A DNA stretch of 64,000 bases from Luzula sylvatica (GCA_946800325.1 OX326959.1:14972862-15036861); one strand, 5' to 3'. Counted from the first letter of the stretch, positions 48,307-61,134 are shown. Numbers and translations are program-made. Notes: generated from the sequence alone by a model not told the origin.

Positions 48307-48599
48307 ATTTCACCTATGTTGCGTGGATACTTCAATAATCAAACAGTATCGTATCCGATACCATATTGGATGCCGTTACTCATAAAATCAGATACTTGCA
48401 CCCGCTTGAAAAATAAAATCAGATAAGCATCATAATTCGTGTGAACCAATTCAAAAATCATGATTCAGACGAAAAAAAAAAGTTCAGTGATTCTTTTTTG
48501 ACATGGGTTTACTTGTCGGATTTTTTGTGCAATACTTAGAAAATTATTATGTTGAAGCCAAGTATTATATTTCTAGGTGGACCCTTTCATGAGAATCAT
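47716..48599 (-). promoter_or_regulatory. Upstream region of gene C
   Basis: A leader that is pyrimidine-rich on the gene strand reaches about 47850. Beyond it is AT-rich DNA with ATA microsatellites (48270-48310) and GTATCCGATAC words, paralogous to 16226-17110. A small indel in the leader breaks the upstream in-frame extension seen in copies A and B. Confidence 0.4.
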
Positions 48600-49044
48600 T
48601 AGAGCTGGCAAGAATGACCGAATCCGAAAAATCGATCCGAGTAACTTGAAATCCAATCCGACATGGATCGATTCGGCACTAAATAATTCGAACCCGAAAT
48701 TAGATGTTTTATATGGTACTCAAACTTGACCCGATCCGAAACCGAATAACACAAAATTCGAATATAATCCGAATTTAGTGGTTAATTCAAATTTTATAAT
48801 TTGGAAGTTTAATTATTGCTTTTGTCCGAAACCGAAATCAATTTAAACCTGACATAATCCGAACCAGAAGAATTTCATCCGAACACTTAATTTAACTCGA
48901 AAAGAACCCGATCAAAATAAAATCCGAACACGACCCGATCCGATCCGAGTTAAGTTCACCCGAAAACAATCCGAACATAAAAGTGACCCGAATCCGAAAG
49001 TACTCATCCGATCATAATCCGACACATCCAATTTGCCACCTTTA
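48600..49044. mobile_element. Degenerate hAT-like element upstream of gene C
   Basis: The ends are TAGAGCTGGCAA and, inverted, TAAAGGTGGCAA, with CCGAATCCGAA subterminal words. The flanks AGAATCAT and GGAACCAT match at six of eight positions. Same 445-bp length as the copy at 17111-17555. Confidence 0.5.
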
Positions 49045-50459
49045 GGAACCATGACCCATGACCCATGTTCACTAAAGAAAACACTTAATTTTTTTCTACA
49101 AAAACTCACACAAGTAACAAAATCATATAATACAGATTGGTAATTTCGGGTATGGGAAGTAATATTCTGGTCAATAAATGAGTCACTATCTCAATCTCTA
49201 CAAATAAATGTATTTATTTTTAGGGGTTATATATGCAGTCCCATGACAGAAAAAGTGAAAAATGATAATAAAGTGGGTTGATTTATATTGGTAATTGATA
49301 CTATTAGCAATTTAATTGATTATTTAATTAAATTAACACATAAATTAATATGTAATAATATAATTGAGTCAATTAGAAAACTAATCAATGCATCTAACTC
49401 GTTTTTGCCGCCTCATCAATAATTTTGAGATGAGTTTGGGAGGCCAAGTATGTTTTTTCCTTATTTTATCATATGATTTTCTAAGGGGGATATAGCATGC
49501 CCCCAAAGCGTTTAATTGAATTGATTTGATCCTGAATTAATGATTAAATTGATTAATTCAATTAAAGATTAATTGATTCAATTAAAAAATCTAATCAATT
49601 AATTTAAATATTCTCGATTGATGCATTAAAAGTGTTTAAGTCTAATAAATAAAATAAAAAACTATAAAATTGTTCATGTAATTTATTACGTAACGAGTCA
49701 AATTGTAGCACAATATAACTCGTGACATTTAGTCCAACTATTTCATTTTTGTTTCATTAAATAATGAACATTACAACAATACAATCATGTCATTCTTATT
49801 ATTTGGTTGGTATTTTTGTTCAATTTATTAATTTATCAAATGCAATTTAAAATTAGTATTGTCTTTAGTTTTATTTTATGTTAGTAGAATCTTCAATTAC
49901 ACTTTAAGTCTTCGTTATCAATAATCGTGAATGTAACATAAATTATATTGTTATGCATATCATGCACATTTTTCAAATCTCATACAGTGTAGTTTATTTT
50001 CATGATAATGTTTTAAGAAAAATTACATTAATATCGAATTTATGAAAAATAAAAAGATTAAATGAATTTATGTGTGAATTGTAACAAATTTTTTATTGAT
50101 TATTTTACAGGATTAGATAAAATATAATATTGTAAAACATTTCAAATTTATATTAAAACCATAAAGCTCCTAACAAATAGACTAAATTAAATTAAAAAAA
50201 ATGAACTAACTAATATATTAGTTGTATATTTTTTACCGAATCGGCAAGTGGTACTCTCTAGTTCATTACGGATATGTTTGATTTGAGAGATTTTGATATA
50301 CATGAATATGTGAAATATATGTATTTTACTATCCATGTATTTGACAATCTATGTGAGTTGTTTGATTTGTTGTATTTTAAAATCATGTATATAAATTCTT
50401 TGTTTGATTCTTGATACAAAATTCATGATTTTAATATTTTAATATTTAATTCCTTATTA
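49045..50459. repeat. Outer flank segment beside gene C
   Basis: Reverse complement of 27061-28400; the complete version of the segment truncated beside gene A. Confidence 0.8.
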
Positions 50460-51134
50460 TATTATATTGTAGTATATTACTTGATATTATATAATATAAT
50501 ATAATATTATACGATATGATAGTATTTTAATATTATATTATATAATATTATTTTGGTATATAAAATATATAAAATTATTTTATATTATATTATATTATAC
50601 TATATTGTTTTATATTATATTATACTATATTATACTACATGATATTATATTATTTTATATTATGTTTTATTGTTTTATATTATATTATATTCTATTGTTT
50701 TATATTATATTATATTATATTATATGGTATTACATTATATTGTTTTATATTATAATATATTATTTTATATTTTATATTGTTTTAAATTATATTATATTAA
50801 ATTAAACGATATTATATTTTATTATATAATACTATATAAATTTATATTATATCTTATATTGATTTATATTATATTACATTATTTAATATTATATTGTTTT
50901 ATATTATATTATATTACATTATACTATATGATATTATAATATTTTATATTATACTATTTTATATTTATATCGTAATATATTATATTATATTGTATTATAT
51001 GATACAATATTATATTATATAATATTATATATTGTTTTAAATTATATCATATTAAATTACATTACATTATATTATGTAATAGTATATAATACAATATTAT
51101 TATTGTTGTATAATATTATATAATATAATTATTA
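50460..51134. repeat. AT-only repeat block beside gene C
   Basis: Inverted counterpart of 1631-2290 and 26691-27060, direct counterpart of 19686-20330. No coding sequence. Confidence 0.85.
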
Positions 51135-52500
51135 TTTATAAATATAATTTGAAGAAATATTATTATTATGAAATACATGAATAATTATATTCATATATAT
51201 GGAATACCAATTTTTTTTATGTATTTCAATATCCACATTCAAATCCATGATTTCATCAAAATACATTAAATCAAATAATGAATTGTATTTGAAATCATGA
51301 ATATCCAAATACAATCCATCACTCGTCCACCAAATCAAATATGCCTATATCCTTTGAATTGTGATAATCTGCATCCCATTCTCTAATTGATTACATTTTC
51401 ATGATCATTAAATTATGATGCAACTAAAGATTATATTGGCCCAAAACGCATGGTTAAAGAAATAATAGCTAATAAGTCCATAATTTATTTACATATATAT
51501 TTTTTATCTGCATCTTTATTTTTCACTTAACTTCTGTCATATCATCATAACTATTTTTCAGTAACTAAATTATGATATGTAATAAAGTTAGATCATTGAT
51601 TTTTTATTTGAGAATAAGGCCCGTAGGCTGATCATTGATTAACTATCGATTGTTTATATCCATGCTTATTTTTGTAAATTATTTCACAACTAACTTCGAG
51701 TATTTTTAGAAAACCATGTAATTTTATTATTAATGAGGTTAACTCATATCAATCGTTTTGTTCACGCTAGACCAAGTTTATTCAATTTATTCATTTTTTA
51801 TTTTGACCGTATTTTGTGCAATTTCATTGTATGATCATCATAATATTTCTAACTTTTATATTATGATATGTGGTAAAATTTTGACCATTGATTTTTATAA
51901 TTATCAATTTTTATAAATATTTTTGTGTCAATTATTTTACAATATACTTGAAGAACTTTTAGAAAAACAATCATCTTAAATTTATAAATTTATTACTCGA
52001 ATTATCGTTCGTGAACATTTATCATATATTAGCATAGAATTTTGACTTGATGACAAACGAGTTCATATATTTTTGGCTTCCCTCCTAGCTGATAATACTT
52101 AATTCTAATTATGCAATTATATACTAATTAACAAAAGCAATAATTTATGTAAATTTGTTACGTATTCTTTTTTCAATCAAAATTCACATGATTTTGTAGG
52201 CAAATTTTGTACAGTAAAAAAATTCTGGAAAATGATATATATCAGTAAAAAAGTTCGAAGGTTAGATCATTTTGATCAAGACTGTCAAGTTGCGTGGCGA
52301 TATTTCTACAACTAATTTTTCCACGTCTATAAAGTTGCTCATATTTTTATCAAAATTCTCAAAATACTTGTAATCATTGAGTAATTTGTTTATCATAGTT
52401 TTCTTAAATTAACATATCAAAAATAAAAATGCAAGTACACAAAAAATTGCAACAATATCTTTCAAGTTTTCTCCACCGAGGCCTCCTTGAGAATTTCCTT
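51135..52500. repeat. Distal flank of gene C
   Basis: Same as 20331-21590, then a Q-like edge (TTTCTCCACCGAGGCCTCCTTGAGAATTT is split here over 52465-52500). No gene seen. Confidence 0.7.
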
Positions 52501-52601
52501 GCGTAGACCTAATCCAGTTGAGAGGTACACAGAGATTTGATTGGCTAAGGATACTAGAACATTTTAGCAGCTAAAAGAACAAAATAAAATAATTTATTTT
52601 A

Positions 52602-52743
52602 GCCAATGAACTCGTAGCCTAGTGGTTGGATTTGAAACACAATAAACTATATTTTGTGAGAGATTGTAAGTTCGAGTCTCATTATCACCAATTGATGGAG
52701 GACCTTCCGGCCTTCTCCATGTACTAATTTTTTATTTTTTAAA
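52602..52743 (+). mobile_element. tRNA-derived SINE with perfect target-site duplication
   Basis: Box A TAGCCTAGTGGTT (52615-52627) and box B AGTTCGAGTCTC (52669-52680) form a tRNA-like pol III promoter with normal spacing. The 3' end is T-rich followed by an A-run. The element is enclosed by a 16-bp duplication AAAATAATTTATTTTA at 52586-52601 and 52744-52759. Length about 142 bp. Confidence 0.88.
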
Positions 52744-52974
52744 AAAATAATTTATTTTATAATGTATATATACGAGAAATGTTAGGATGATTACATTTTA
52801 AATATTTTTTATATAATATTTCATTTATTTATTTATTTTTTTTTTTGAATCCTGGTCAACTCCCTGAGCTTTTCATTGAACTTGATTATCATTGATTATT
52901 TTTTTTATCATAGTTTTCTAAAATCAACATATTAAAAATAAAAATGCAAGTATACAAAAAAATTGCAATAATAA

Positions 52975-53644
52975 TGTTGGAATAAAATATTAAAACTCAA
53001 AATTAAATCACCAGTTAAATAACATTTAGAAATCTAATTATTTTATTGTTCATTATAAATTATAGGTTATTACATTCAATTCATTGTTTGGGTAAATTTT
53101 AATTGAGCCGTTTCTTAAAATTAATTAATGACTTTATTATAGCAATTACTCATTCAAAACCGTGCAAGTTATTATAAATATTGTAAATGCCTATATATAC
53201 AAGACCTACTCAAATACACAGTGAGGAGAGAGACAAACAGATATACATACTAGAGAGTGAGATACAAAGTATACATTTAATATCTGTGTTCATTATAATT
53301 GTATGTTTTCCAATAATCCCCTATTATTCTCAATATAATATTTTATATATGTAATATACTATTTCGAGTTGGGTGTTGAAGAAGGCCATCATCCGTCGTT
53401 CTCATGGACGTGCCCTAAAGAACGACATCCCCGGATTATCTTGGGGCGTTTCCACAATGTATGTACGATAGGACGGAATAACGCTTTAGGACAGTGTTCA
53501 CACGATCCGGGTAAACGGTTTCAATTTTATTGTTATTATTTTATTTTATTTTATATTGATTTTGTATGTATCAATATTATAATTTATGTATTTTATTCTT
53601 TATCAATATTCGAATATACCATTTTACTATATTTTGTTTTAACA
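52975..53644 (+). repeat. Left LTR
   Basis: 670 bp, TG...CA termini, TATA-like CTATATATAC at 53191-53200. It differs from the right LTR by about two substitutions, a 2-bp indel (GTGAGG / GAGTGAGG) and a 5-bp indel, counted by eye. Confidence 0.92.
53191..53200 (+). promoter_or_regulatory. LTR TATA box
   Basis: CTATATATAC, followed by a C/A-rich stretch suited to transcription start. Repeated in the right LTR near 55532. Confidence 0.55.
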
Positions 53645-55307
53645 TTCTAAAGCGTTATTTTCGGATTTGGATACGATAAAGAATAAAATTATTTATTGTT
53701 CACATATATACATGAAAAATTTATGTAGATATAAATCCAAACTCCATTTACATTTATTGTTTTATGATTTTAATTATTTGATTTGTTTGTTTTGTCGGTA
53801 ACAATTTATGAGTCATCATGAAATGAAGAATCTCATAAGGATCAAAAGAAACACATATCAAATGAGACATGGAAATTTGGATAATGCATTTTGATAGAGA
53901 ATCAACCACCACATATGCAAAATACCAGGCTTGTTTTCTTTTCCTCATTTTACGATTTAAATCAGTGAGAAAATATAATATAGATACGATGAAATTCTTA
54001 TTCTTATAATTATTGATAATTGAGTTAATCTTTTAAGTATAATACAATAAGGAAGACATATATGTCAATCATCTACTTACTATCACATATCCATTGTTAT
54101 ATTGGTCATTAAATGCTCACATGAGTTAATTGGTCTGTATAAACATGTGTAACCTTTGAATATCCATTTTATTATTATATTGAGACCTTAGATGCCAGAA
54201 TTGATATGACAATGTAGTAATTTAATAAATTCCAGAGACAACAAAAATAATAACACAGAAATGTGGGGGTAATTCTTGATGTTGGCTAAATATTATTTAG
54301 CCATCATGTTTTGTTTTAGTGAACTATTTACAGAATTGATTTGTCTCAAGTTATATATGAAAATATCTGGAGAAGTTTGTAAGTTTGTTTTGCAGATTAC
54401 ATGGTCGCACAAATGACATAATGGAATGCGATGATTATTTTCCTAAGTACCACAATTTCAGATGAGTTAATTTTATTAATACATTTTTTTTTTGTATTTA
54501 TACGATATCTGTGTATTAGGAGAACAATATAATAATTACATGAACTAATATTTCTCTTGAAGAATTTTGTTTTCGCAAGTTCATCATTGCAGGTAAATGA
54601 ATAAATATATAATTTGCATGCTCGAGCTAGAAGAAATATGATTTTGAAGATCAAATATAAGGATACATCGATCCTTAATTTTCATCGAGGGGGATAGGTT
54701 AAGCCCATAATTGATCTTCTTGCAGTGGTAACCCAACATCCGTTATAGGCGATCCCTTGAAGGATGTTCAATGGGTAATAACAAGCTGATAAGTTGGTCC
54801 AAATCACACAATTAGTTGGAGCACTGACTCCAAACCTATCCCTATGGTGAGTGTGATTATGTAGTGGTAAAGGTTGAGCAATTAGCTCTTAATGAGTACC
54901 GAGACGGTAATTTTCGCGAGATGTGACTCTACACACATCCCTGGTAGGAACTCACCTATATGAGAATTGTCCGTATATGGCCGCGGTGCGGGACATGGGT
55001 AAGTCCTTAAAAATTCTCACGAAAAATCCAAGATATTTGTGTAGGGCCAATAATAACGCACAACCCGCCGATGATAGTCTTCATGTTATGCGTGTGTTAG
55101 TGGAGTCTAGGTCAAAGGTATGAGTTCAAGACTTGGTTCACTCCGCTTCCTCTAGACAGAAATTAACACACAAGGTGAAGTTCAAATTTTGTAAAATATT
55201 TACACCTATGTATGATATAAATACCCAACTACTTATATTTTCAATTGAAATATATATTTATATAATAATTATTATATGATTTTCAAACAATAATAATTTT
55301 GAGTTTT

Positions 55308-55316
55308 GTGGGGGAT
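55308..55316 (+). promoter_or_regulatory. Polypurine tract
   Basis: GTGGGGGAT abutting the right LTR, the expected plus-strand priming site of an LTR retrotransposon. Confidence 0.7.
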
Positions 55317-55983
55317 TGTTGGAATAAAATATTAAAACTCAAAATTAAATCACCAGTTAAATAACATTTAGAAATCTAATTATTTTACTGTTCATTATAA
55401 ATTATAGGTTATTACATTCAATTCATTGTTTGGGTAAATTTTAATTGAGCCGTTTCTTAAAATTAATTAATGACTTTATTATAGCAATTACTCATTCAAA
55501 ACCGTGCAAGTTATTATAAATATTGTAAATGCCTATATATACAAGACCTACTCAAATACACAGAGTGAGGAGAGAGACAAACAGATATACATACTAGAGA
55601 GTGAGATACAAAGTATACATTTAATATCTGTGTTCATTATACTTGTATGTTTTCCAATAATCCCCTATTATTCTCAATATAATATTTTATATATGTAATA
55701 TACTATTTCGAGTTGGGTGTTGAAGAAGGCCATCATCCGTCGTTCTCATGGACGTGCCCTAAAGAACGACATCCCCGGATTATCTTGGGGCGTTTCCACA
55801 ATGTATGTACGATAGGACGGAATAACGCTTTAGGACAGTGTTCACACGATCCGGGTAAACGGTTTCAATTTTATTGTTATTATTTTATTTTATATTGATT
55901 TTGTATGTATCAATATTATAATTTATGTATTTTATTCTTTATCAATATTCGAATATACCATTTTACTATATTTTGTTTTAACA
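55317..55983 (+). repeat. Right LTR
   Basis: 667 bp, nearly identical to 52975-53644. Confidence 0.92.
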
Positions 55984-56499
55984 AATAATACTTTCAAGTT
56001 TCAAGTTTTCTCCCACGAGGCCTCCTTGAGAATTTTCTTGCGGTGACCAAATCCAGTCGAGAGGTACTCAAAGATTTGATTGGCTAATGACACGAGATTT
56101 TGGTGTATTGCTCGTTCTGAACTTCTCTATTTTATTGAAACAAAAACAAAAACAAATCAAACTGGATTGAAATGGATAAATACGTAATAATAAAAGAAAC
56201 TCATGAATTTGCGTAAAATATAAAATAAGAAATAATTTTTTTTCTCCCGAACCCGCAGGTACATAACATTAAAACATAAAAGAGTTTGCACACTCAATTA
56301 GTTTGTTTATATAAAATAAAAACTAAATCAAAATATACATAAAAATAAGTTTGTTTACATAATAACAATTATTCAATTACAAAACACAAAACACAAAACC
56401 AAACCATACACAATATATATCATTATTTCAAAATATAATCACACGTAATTATATATATATAAAAAAAAAGAACAATTCCACAAATTTGAAATTTCAAGC

Positions 56500-56960
56500 C
56501 TTGATCGTCATAATATCACCACTATTATTATTACTATTCTCCCCGTTCCTACGAATCTTCTCCTTATCATGATCTCAGTAGGTTTCAAACAATACTCCAA
56601 AGACTCAACACCTAATTGAGAATTTACATTATCCCCAAATCCAAACACGAGTCCTTTATTCGTGATCACCAATGTATGGCTCAAACCGGTACTGATTTGG
56701 GCTATAAAGTGCGCTTTCAAACTGTCCAAAACCCTAGGTTCCATTATTTGATCGGAGTTGCCGTTGTTTGCAATTTTGACGGACTTTTTGTGCAATAAGG
56801 TATAATGCAGGGGATTTTATGGAAATTTCTATGCCCGAGACAAAAATCAGTACACGACCCGAAGGAGTGCACCACACCGCGCCGTAAGTCGCTGCAAACA
56901 TGTGGAAATCTCCAGCCTCCACCTGTGCATTCTGATAATACCCGAATCTCGAATCTCGAT
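56500..56960 (-). pseudogene. RCC1-repeat protein gene remnant
   Basis: The minus strand from 56795 reads a fairly intact RCC1 repeat: AQISTGLSHTLVITNKGLVF, then FGFGDNVNSQLGVESLEYC. RCC1 repeats form beta-propeller blades in regulators such as UVR8-type proteins. Upstream (56922-56796) is another readable piece, VEAGDFHMFAATYGAVW, in a different frame. Only one repeat survives and no start, stop or exon set could be assembled, so this is a fragment. Related debris is at 59255-59720 and 23341-23520. Confidence 0.65.
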
Positions 56961-57775
56961 ACAGAAATGTGAAATATCTATTGCTTAGGATGTCCGGCCC
57001 CGAATAAGATTAAAATCAAAAGGTAAAATATCGATATAGATATTGATCTGACAACTATGTGAATCGAGATGATTATGATATTTCATAGTTTCTACCCCGA
57101 AAATCATTTAATTAATACAATTATCTTATTTGTATGGTAATAAAAAAAAATTGCACGGTATGTTGAGTGAAAATATTTTGAATATATCTCATGTCATTTT
57201 TTTTTGTTATATTTTTCTTATCACAATATTTGTTTGTCTTCCCCCAACTTATATTCAACAGTCATGTATCAATCAATGACTTCATTTTCTTTTACCGAAT
57301 TTACAATGCGGCCATTAGGGCTGGGTCTAATATATTGAAAAATCTTACACGTGTCAGCAACTTTAATAACGAGAATGAGAATGATTAATAACTTAATAAA
57401 GTGTTTTGAAGCATAGTTTGGATAGGAAATTTGGTTTTATACTGGAAATGAATTTGGGTGTCCATTGAAGGATCCATGGAATTCAATTCCATCAGAGCTA
57501 ATCCTAGGAAATGTGATTATAAAAGTGAGCCATTTGCAAAACTTATCTCAGAGGTCATTTTTTAGTAGGATTGGACCGATTGGTCCAAGGAATTACTATA
57601 GAATATATATGAGCAAATTTTTAAATAATAAATTTATTTATTTATTTATTTAATTATAAGAAATAAACACTACACGATTTATTTATTTAATTATATGAGC
57701 AAATTTTTAATAAGAGGTTGAATTTTTGAACAGTACTTAATAAATATCATGCCTTTCTTGTATTAAAGTTTTATA
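56961..57775. other. No gene seen
   Basis: AT-rich intergenic DNA between RCC1 debris and the P repeat. A short patch at 57460-57560 is of mixed composition. Short open frames show no family signal. Confidence 0.5.
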
Positions 57776-59254
57776 ATTTTTTGACAATTAGAAACAGTTT
57801 TGAATAATAAATTTGATAATACACATAGTACTTGTTATAAATAGTTTTGATTAACTCTAGAGATTGAATTATACTTTAAACGATATATTTCTAGTGTTAT
57901 CAGATATCAAGCCCAAATATATTATTTTTCTAAAATAATTATAATTATATTATATTTATTAATTATAATTATTATAATCAATAATATTGTAATTATTTAA
58001 TAATTATATTGTATTTACTTCATATATTATTTTTCTTAATAAAAAATAATTATTATATTAATTATAGTTAAAATTATCTACTTATATTATATTTACAAAT
58101 AAATAAATGTCTCCCAGAATAAACAATATAATAATTAGAAGTTATGACTGCCACATTACCATCATTTCTCATGATTAATGAGAATATATCACATAATAAG
58201 ATGTAACATTTCCGGCCAATTACGTTTTTCATGAAATCCTAAACTTGAAAATAACTTGATTTGGAAATATTTTGATTATTCTTCTCTCGATGACCGCATG
58301 AACTGGTTGAAAAAGTAGCTAGAAATTCAAAAAATCCTTTAAATAGTAGAATAGGAAAGCGTATTAGTTTTGTCCTGCTTAAATACAAATTATCATGTAC
58401 ACATGCAAAAGAGAAATCATATATACTCTCCTCAAGAGAGGAACTGTAAACGAGACCATAAATTATTTTATATAGTTAAGATGTATAGAATAGTTGATGT
58501 GAGCTCTTACTATTTACGTTGATGCACAATTGATTTCCTCCTATATTTTACATCGTTTTTCTTTTGACATTTTAAAATACTTTTGCAGTAATATTTAGAA
58601 GTATGAAGATGCATTTATATTTTCTCTTTAGAAACACAATGATGAGATTGCACACTTTAATACTCGAGGAGGAGGATCATTCGAATCAAGTTTCCCAACT
58701 ACCGCATTTCTAAACCCGCTCACACTTTTAAGCCTCGCATTATCTAATTCATTACATTTTTATGGCCTTCAAACTATGATAATCTGCAGCCTCACTCACA
58801 ATCTCTATGATTATGTTTGTCTCTACTTTGACCTAATATAATTAACATATTAAAAAAAAAAATGCAAGTGCACAAAAAATTGCAATAATAATACTTTCAA
58901 GTTTTCTCCCACGAGGCCTCCTTGAGAATTTTCTACAAAAACAAACATAAATAGATGGTACACTCAATTAGTTAGACTATGTAAATAATAAATTTATTTA
59001 GATGTATAAATAATAATAGATTTAAAAAACTTCAGATTTGTAATCTTGTTTTATATAATAACAATTATTCAATTACAAAACACAAAACCAAATCATACAC
59101 AATATATATCATTATTTCAATATATAATCACACTTAATTTAAAAAACAACAATCCCACAAATTTGAAATTTCAAGCCTCGATCGTCATAAAAATCACCAC
59201 TATTATTATTACTATTCTCCCCGTTCCTACGAATCTTCTCCTTATCATGATCTC
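57776..59254. repeat. P/Q local repeat, copy at the RCC1 locus (P then Q)
   Basis: P (57776-58880) and Q (58900-59254) are near-identical to 21905-23345. This order, continuous with RCC1 debris and unique DNA on the right, suggests this is the source locus and the other copies are derived. Confidence 0.75.
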
Positions 59255-59720
59255 AGTAGGTTTCAAACAATACTCCATAGACTCGACACCTAATTGAGAA
59301 TTTACATTATCCCCAAATCCAAACACGAGTACTTTATTCCTGGAGTTCGCGCGTTAGAATTGGTGTGAAACTCAGCCCCGTCGATACCTGAGAAGGAGAA
59401 ATGTGAAGAGCTGGTAAGCGGAACTTGTTGTGGTGGTAAATGATTTCGTACCTGCATGAAAGGGATGTCATGAAGGGCTTTGATACGAGTAGGTCTGAAT
59501 AAAGTTCGACCCTCTTTTCCGTGTGCGCAACATTGCGATGAATTATCTCCCCATGTAAAAACCCATTAATCGAAAATGATTCATTAATTATCAAACTTGT
59601 TGTGGTGCCAAGTCAGCAGGACCGAGTCTGCCGCTGCTGAGGATGTCACTGATTAAGTGAATTGGAAGATTCTCCACTGAGAGAGACTTCGTTGCGAAGC
59701 TTGAAATTTTCCGCTAGCAA
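59255..59720 (-). pseudogene. RCC1-type gene remnant, N-terminal and repeat pieces
   Basis: The minus strand at 59700-59600 reads VENLPIHLISDILSSGRLGP, like the F-box-like start of some plant RCC1-family proteins. From 59390 to 59260 there is a frameshifted RCC1 repeat. A plausible acceptor (TTTCATGCAG) is near 59455. Stops and frameshifts make it non-coding. Confidence 0.55.
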
Positions 59721-60048
59721 GAGAGATTATAATACTCTATGAAACTGGTGCATCGTTTAATGTATGAACCATCTAAATATTATTAAGGATTTATAGGTTC
59801 TGTTTTTGCATATAATTGTAAAAAGGGGTATAGACAAATATATTATTGAGGAATAAAAATAAGTGGAAAAAAGTCATGAAATAGAAAGGATCGTAACTTT
59901 ATTTTATTAAAGAATGATATATATATTTTTTGCAGAAATGCCCTTCGACTAAAAAAAAAAGTTTTGAGTACCGAAACTCACAAAGAAAATCACAGATTTA
60001 TCGTCCCAAGTAATATACAAAAAAAAAACCTTTAATTTACTCCAAACT

Positions 60049-61134
60049 TTATTTTCTCGACCTCTTATCAGGCAACGCCTCTCTCATCAACGCCGAATAC
60101 TCTTCTCTTATCCCCATGAGCGGATGCTTATCCGAAACCCTATTCCCGCCCCCATAAGCCTCTCTCAAAACCACCGTTTGCGTCCCCAATTTCTCCGACA
60201 GATAAAAAACGCCAGGGTGGCGCTCGAAAACCTTGGTGAATTTCTGCGGCATTCCGAGTAATTTCCTCATGTTGCTCACGTTTCTCCTCTCCGTCTTTTT
60301 CGCCACCGTCAAATGAAGCAACTCGTGAAAAATTCCCACGTTACGCTTCTCCGAAACGTCCGTTCGCGGGTCCAACGAGGACGCGTCTACGTACGGACTC
60401 GTATACGGTAACAAATCCCACTCTGTTAACCAATTCATGACCCTCTTATTCAACCCGAAACCTCTCGGGAAACTCACCGGAAAGGTCAAGTTCGAGCTTC
60501 CTTTTGAAAAACTTCTCTCTAGTGCGGAAACGGCTAAACGATCCTCCCATTTGAGAATACGAAGCCAAACACGCTCGTCTCCGTCGGGCTGGTACGATTC
60601 GAATGTGTCTCGGTACCGTGGAAGGAGAGAAACTCGGTAATCTTTACATAGACCGAGATCCCAGCTCAGAAGATCGATGGTATGGAGCGGTATAGCTCTA
60701 CAATTACTAATCATCAATAGCTTGGATAATCTCTCCACGAGTTCGCTTTCGTTATTTTTCAATGTATCGAGTTCTCTATTTCGAAGATCCATGGCCGAAG
60801 AAGTGAGAGAGTAGCGACCACGATCTTTACGAAAGAGAGTTGGATAACGAGTTAGGAAAACGAAGATGTTTAGACCGAGTTTCGAGGAGAGTTTCGAGAG
60901 TTCGTCAGAGGGGGTTTGAGGTTTGGAAGAGAGGAGAGAGATTAGGAGATGCGCGGGGCGGAGAAGTCGTTCTCTCGTGACTACGGAGTCGAGTGTTCGG
61001 TCTTTGATCCATTTTATTTTTACGTTTACGAGTGTTGCTTTTTGTTGGTGTTGATGAGGAGGAGGTCTCCTCTTGACGAATGTTTGTATTTTGTGGATGA
61101 GAGTTTCTTCGTGGCGTGAGATTTTTGATAACAT
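60049..61134 (-). CDS. PORR-domain organelle RNA-binding protein (WTF1/RPD1-like)
   Basis: Single-exon 361-aa protein. After a basic N-terminus (residues 1-45, likely an organelle transit peptide) comes the plant organelle RNA recognition (PORR, formerly DUF860) domain, about residues 35-345. Recognisable parts are KIKWIKDRTLDSVV, the NIFVFLTRYPTLF block, LPRYRDTF, the FPRGF...NWLTEWDLLPY segment, and the C-terminal RKLLGMPQKF..FERHPGVFYLS. Family members such as WTF1, WTF9 and RPD1 bind group II introns in chloroplasts or mitochondria and assist splicing; the exact orthologue is not clear. The ATG at 61134 directly follows TAAACGCAG, a possible acceptor of a 5'-UTR intron. It is divergent from SFR2. 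The frame is open, without decay. Confidence 0.92.
   Translation of the reverse strand: MLSKISRHEETLIHKIQTFVKRRPPPHQHQQKATLVNVKIKWIKDRTLDSVVTRERLLRPAHLLISLLSSKPQTPSDELSKLSSKLGLNIFVFLTRYPTLFRKDRGRYSLTSSAMDLRNRELDTLKNNESELVERLSKLLMISNCRAIPLHTIDLLSWDLGLCKDYRVSLLPRYRDTFESYQPDGDERVWLRILKWEDRLAVSALERSFSKGSSNLTFPVSFPRGFGLNKRVMNWLTEWDLLPYTSPYVDASSLDPRTDVSEKRNVGIFHELLHLTVAKKTERRNVSNMRKLLGMPQKFTKVFERHPGVFYLSEKLGTQTVVLREAYGGGNRVSDKHPLMGIREEYSALMREALPDKRSRK

Larger units (their letters stand above)
52975..55983 (+). mobile_element. Young non-autonomous LTR retrotransposon, 3.0 kb
   Basis: Two LTRs (TGTTGG...TTAACA) enclose a 1.67-kb interior without gag or pol. A 5-bp duplication AATAA is at 52970-52974 and 55984-55988. 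Removing the element restores a sequence matching the P/Q repeat at about 58880. The G-rich tract GTGGGGGAT just before the right LTR is the polypurine tract and looks Ty1/copia-like. I could not recognise a primer-binding site after the left LTR. The interior has one GC-richer block at about 54660-55150. Confidence 0.9.

Noticed and set aside
53369..53650. Frame of 93 codons inside the left LTR (and its partner at 55713)
   Set aside because: It lies in the R/U5 part of both LTRs, has no domain and ends differently in the two LTRs because of a small indel.
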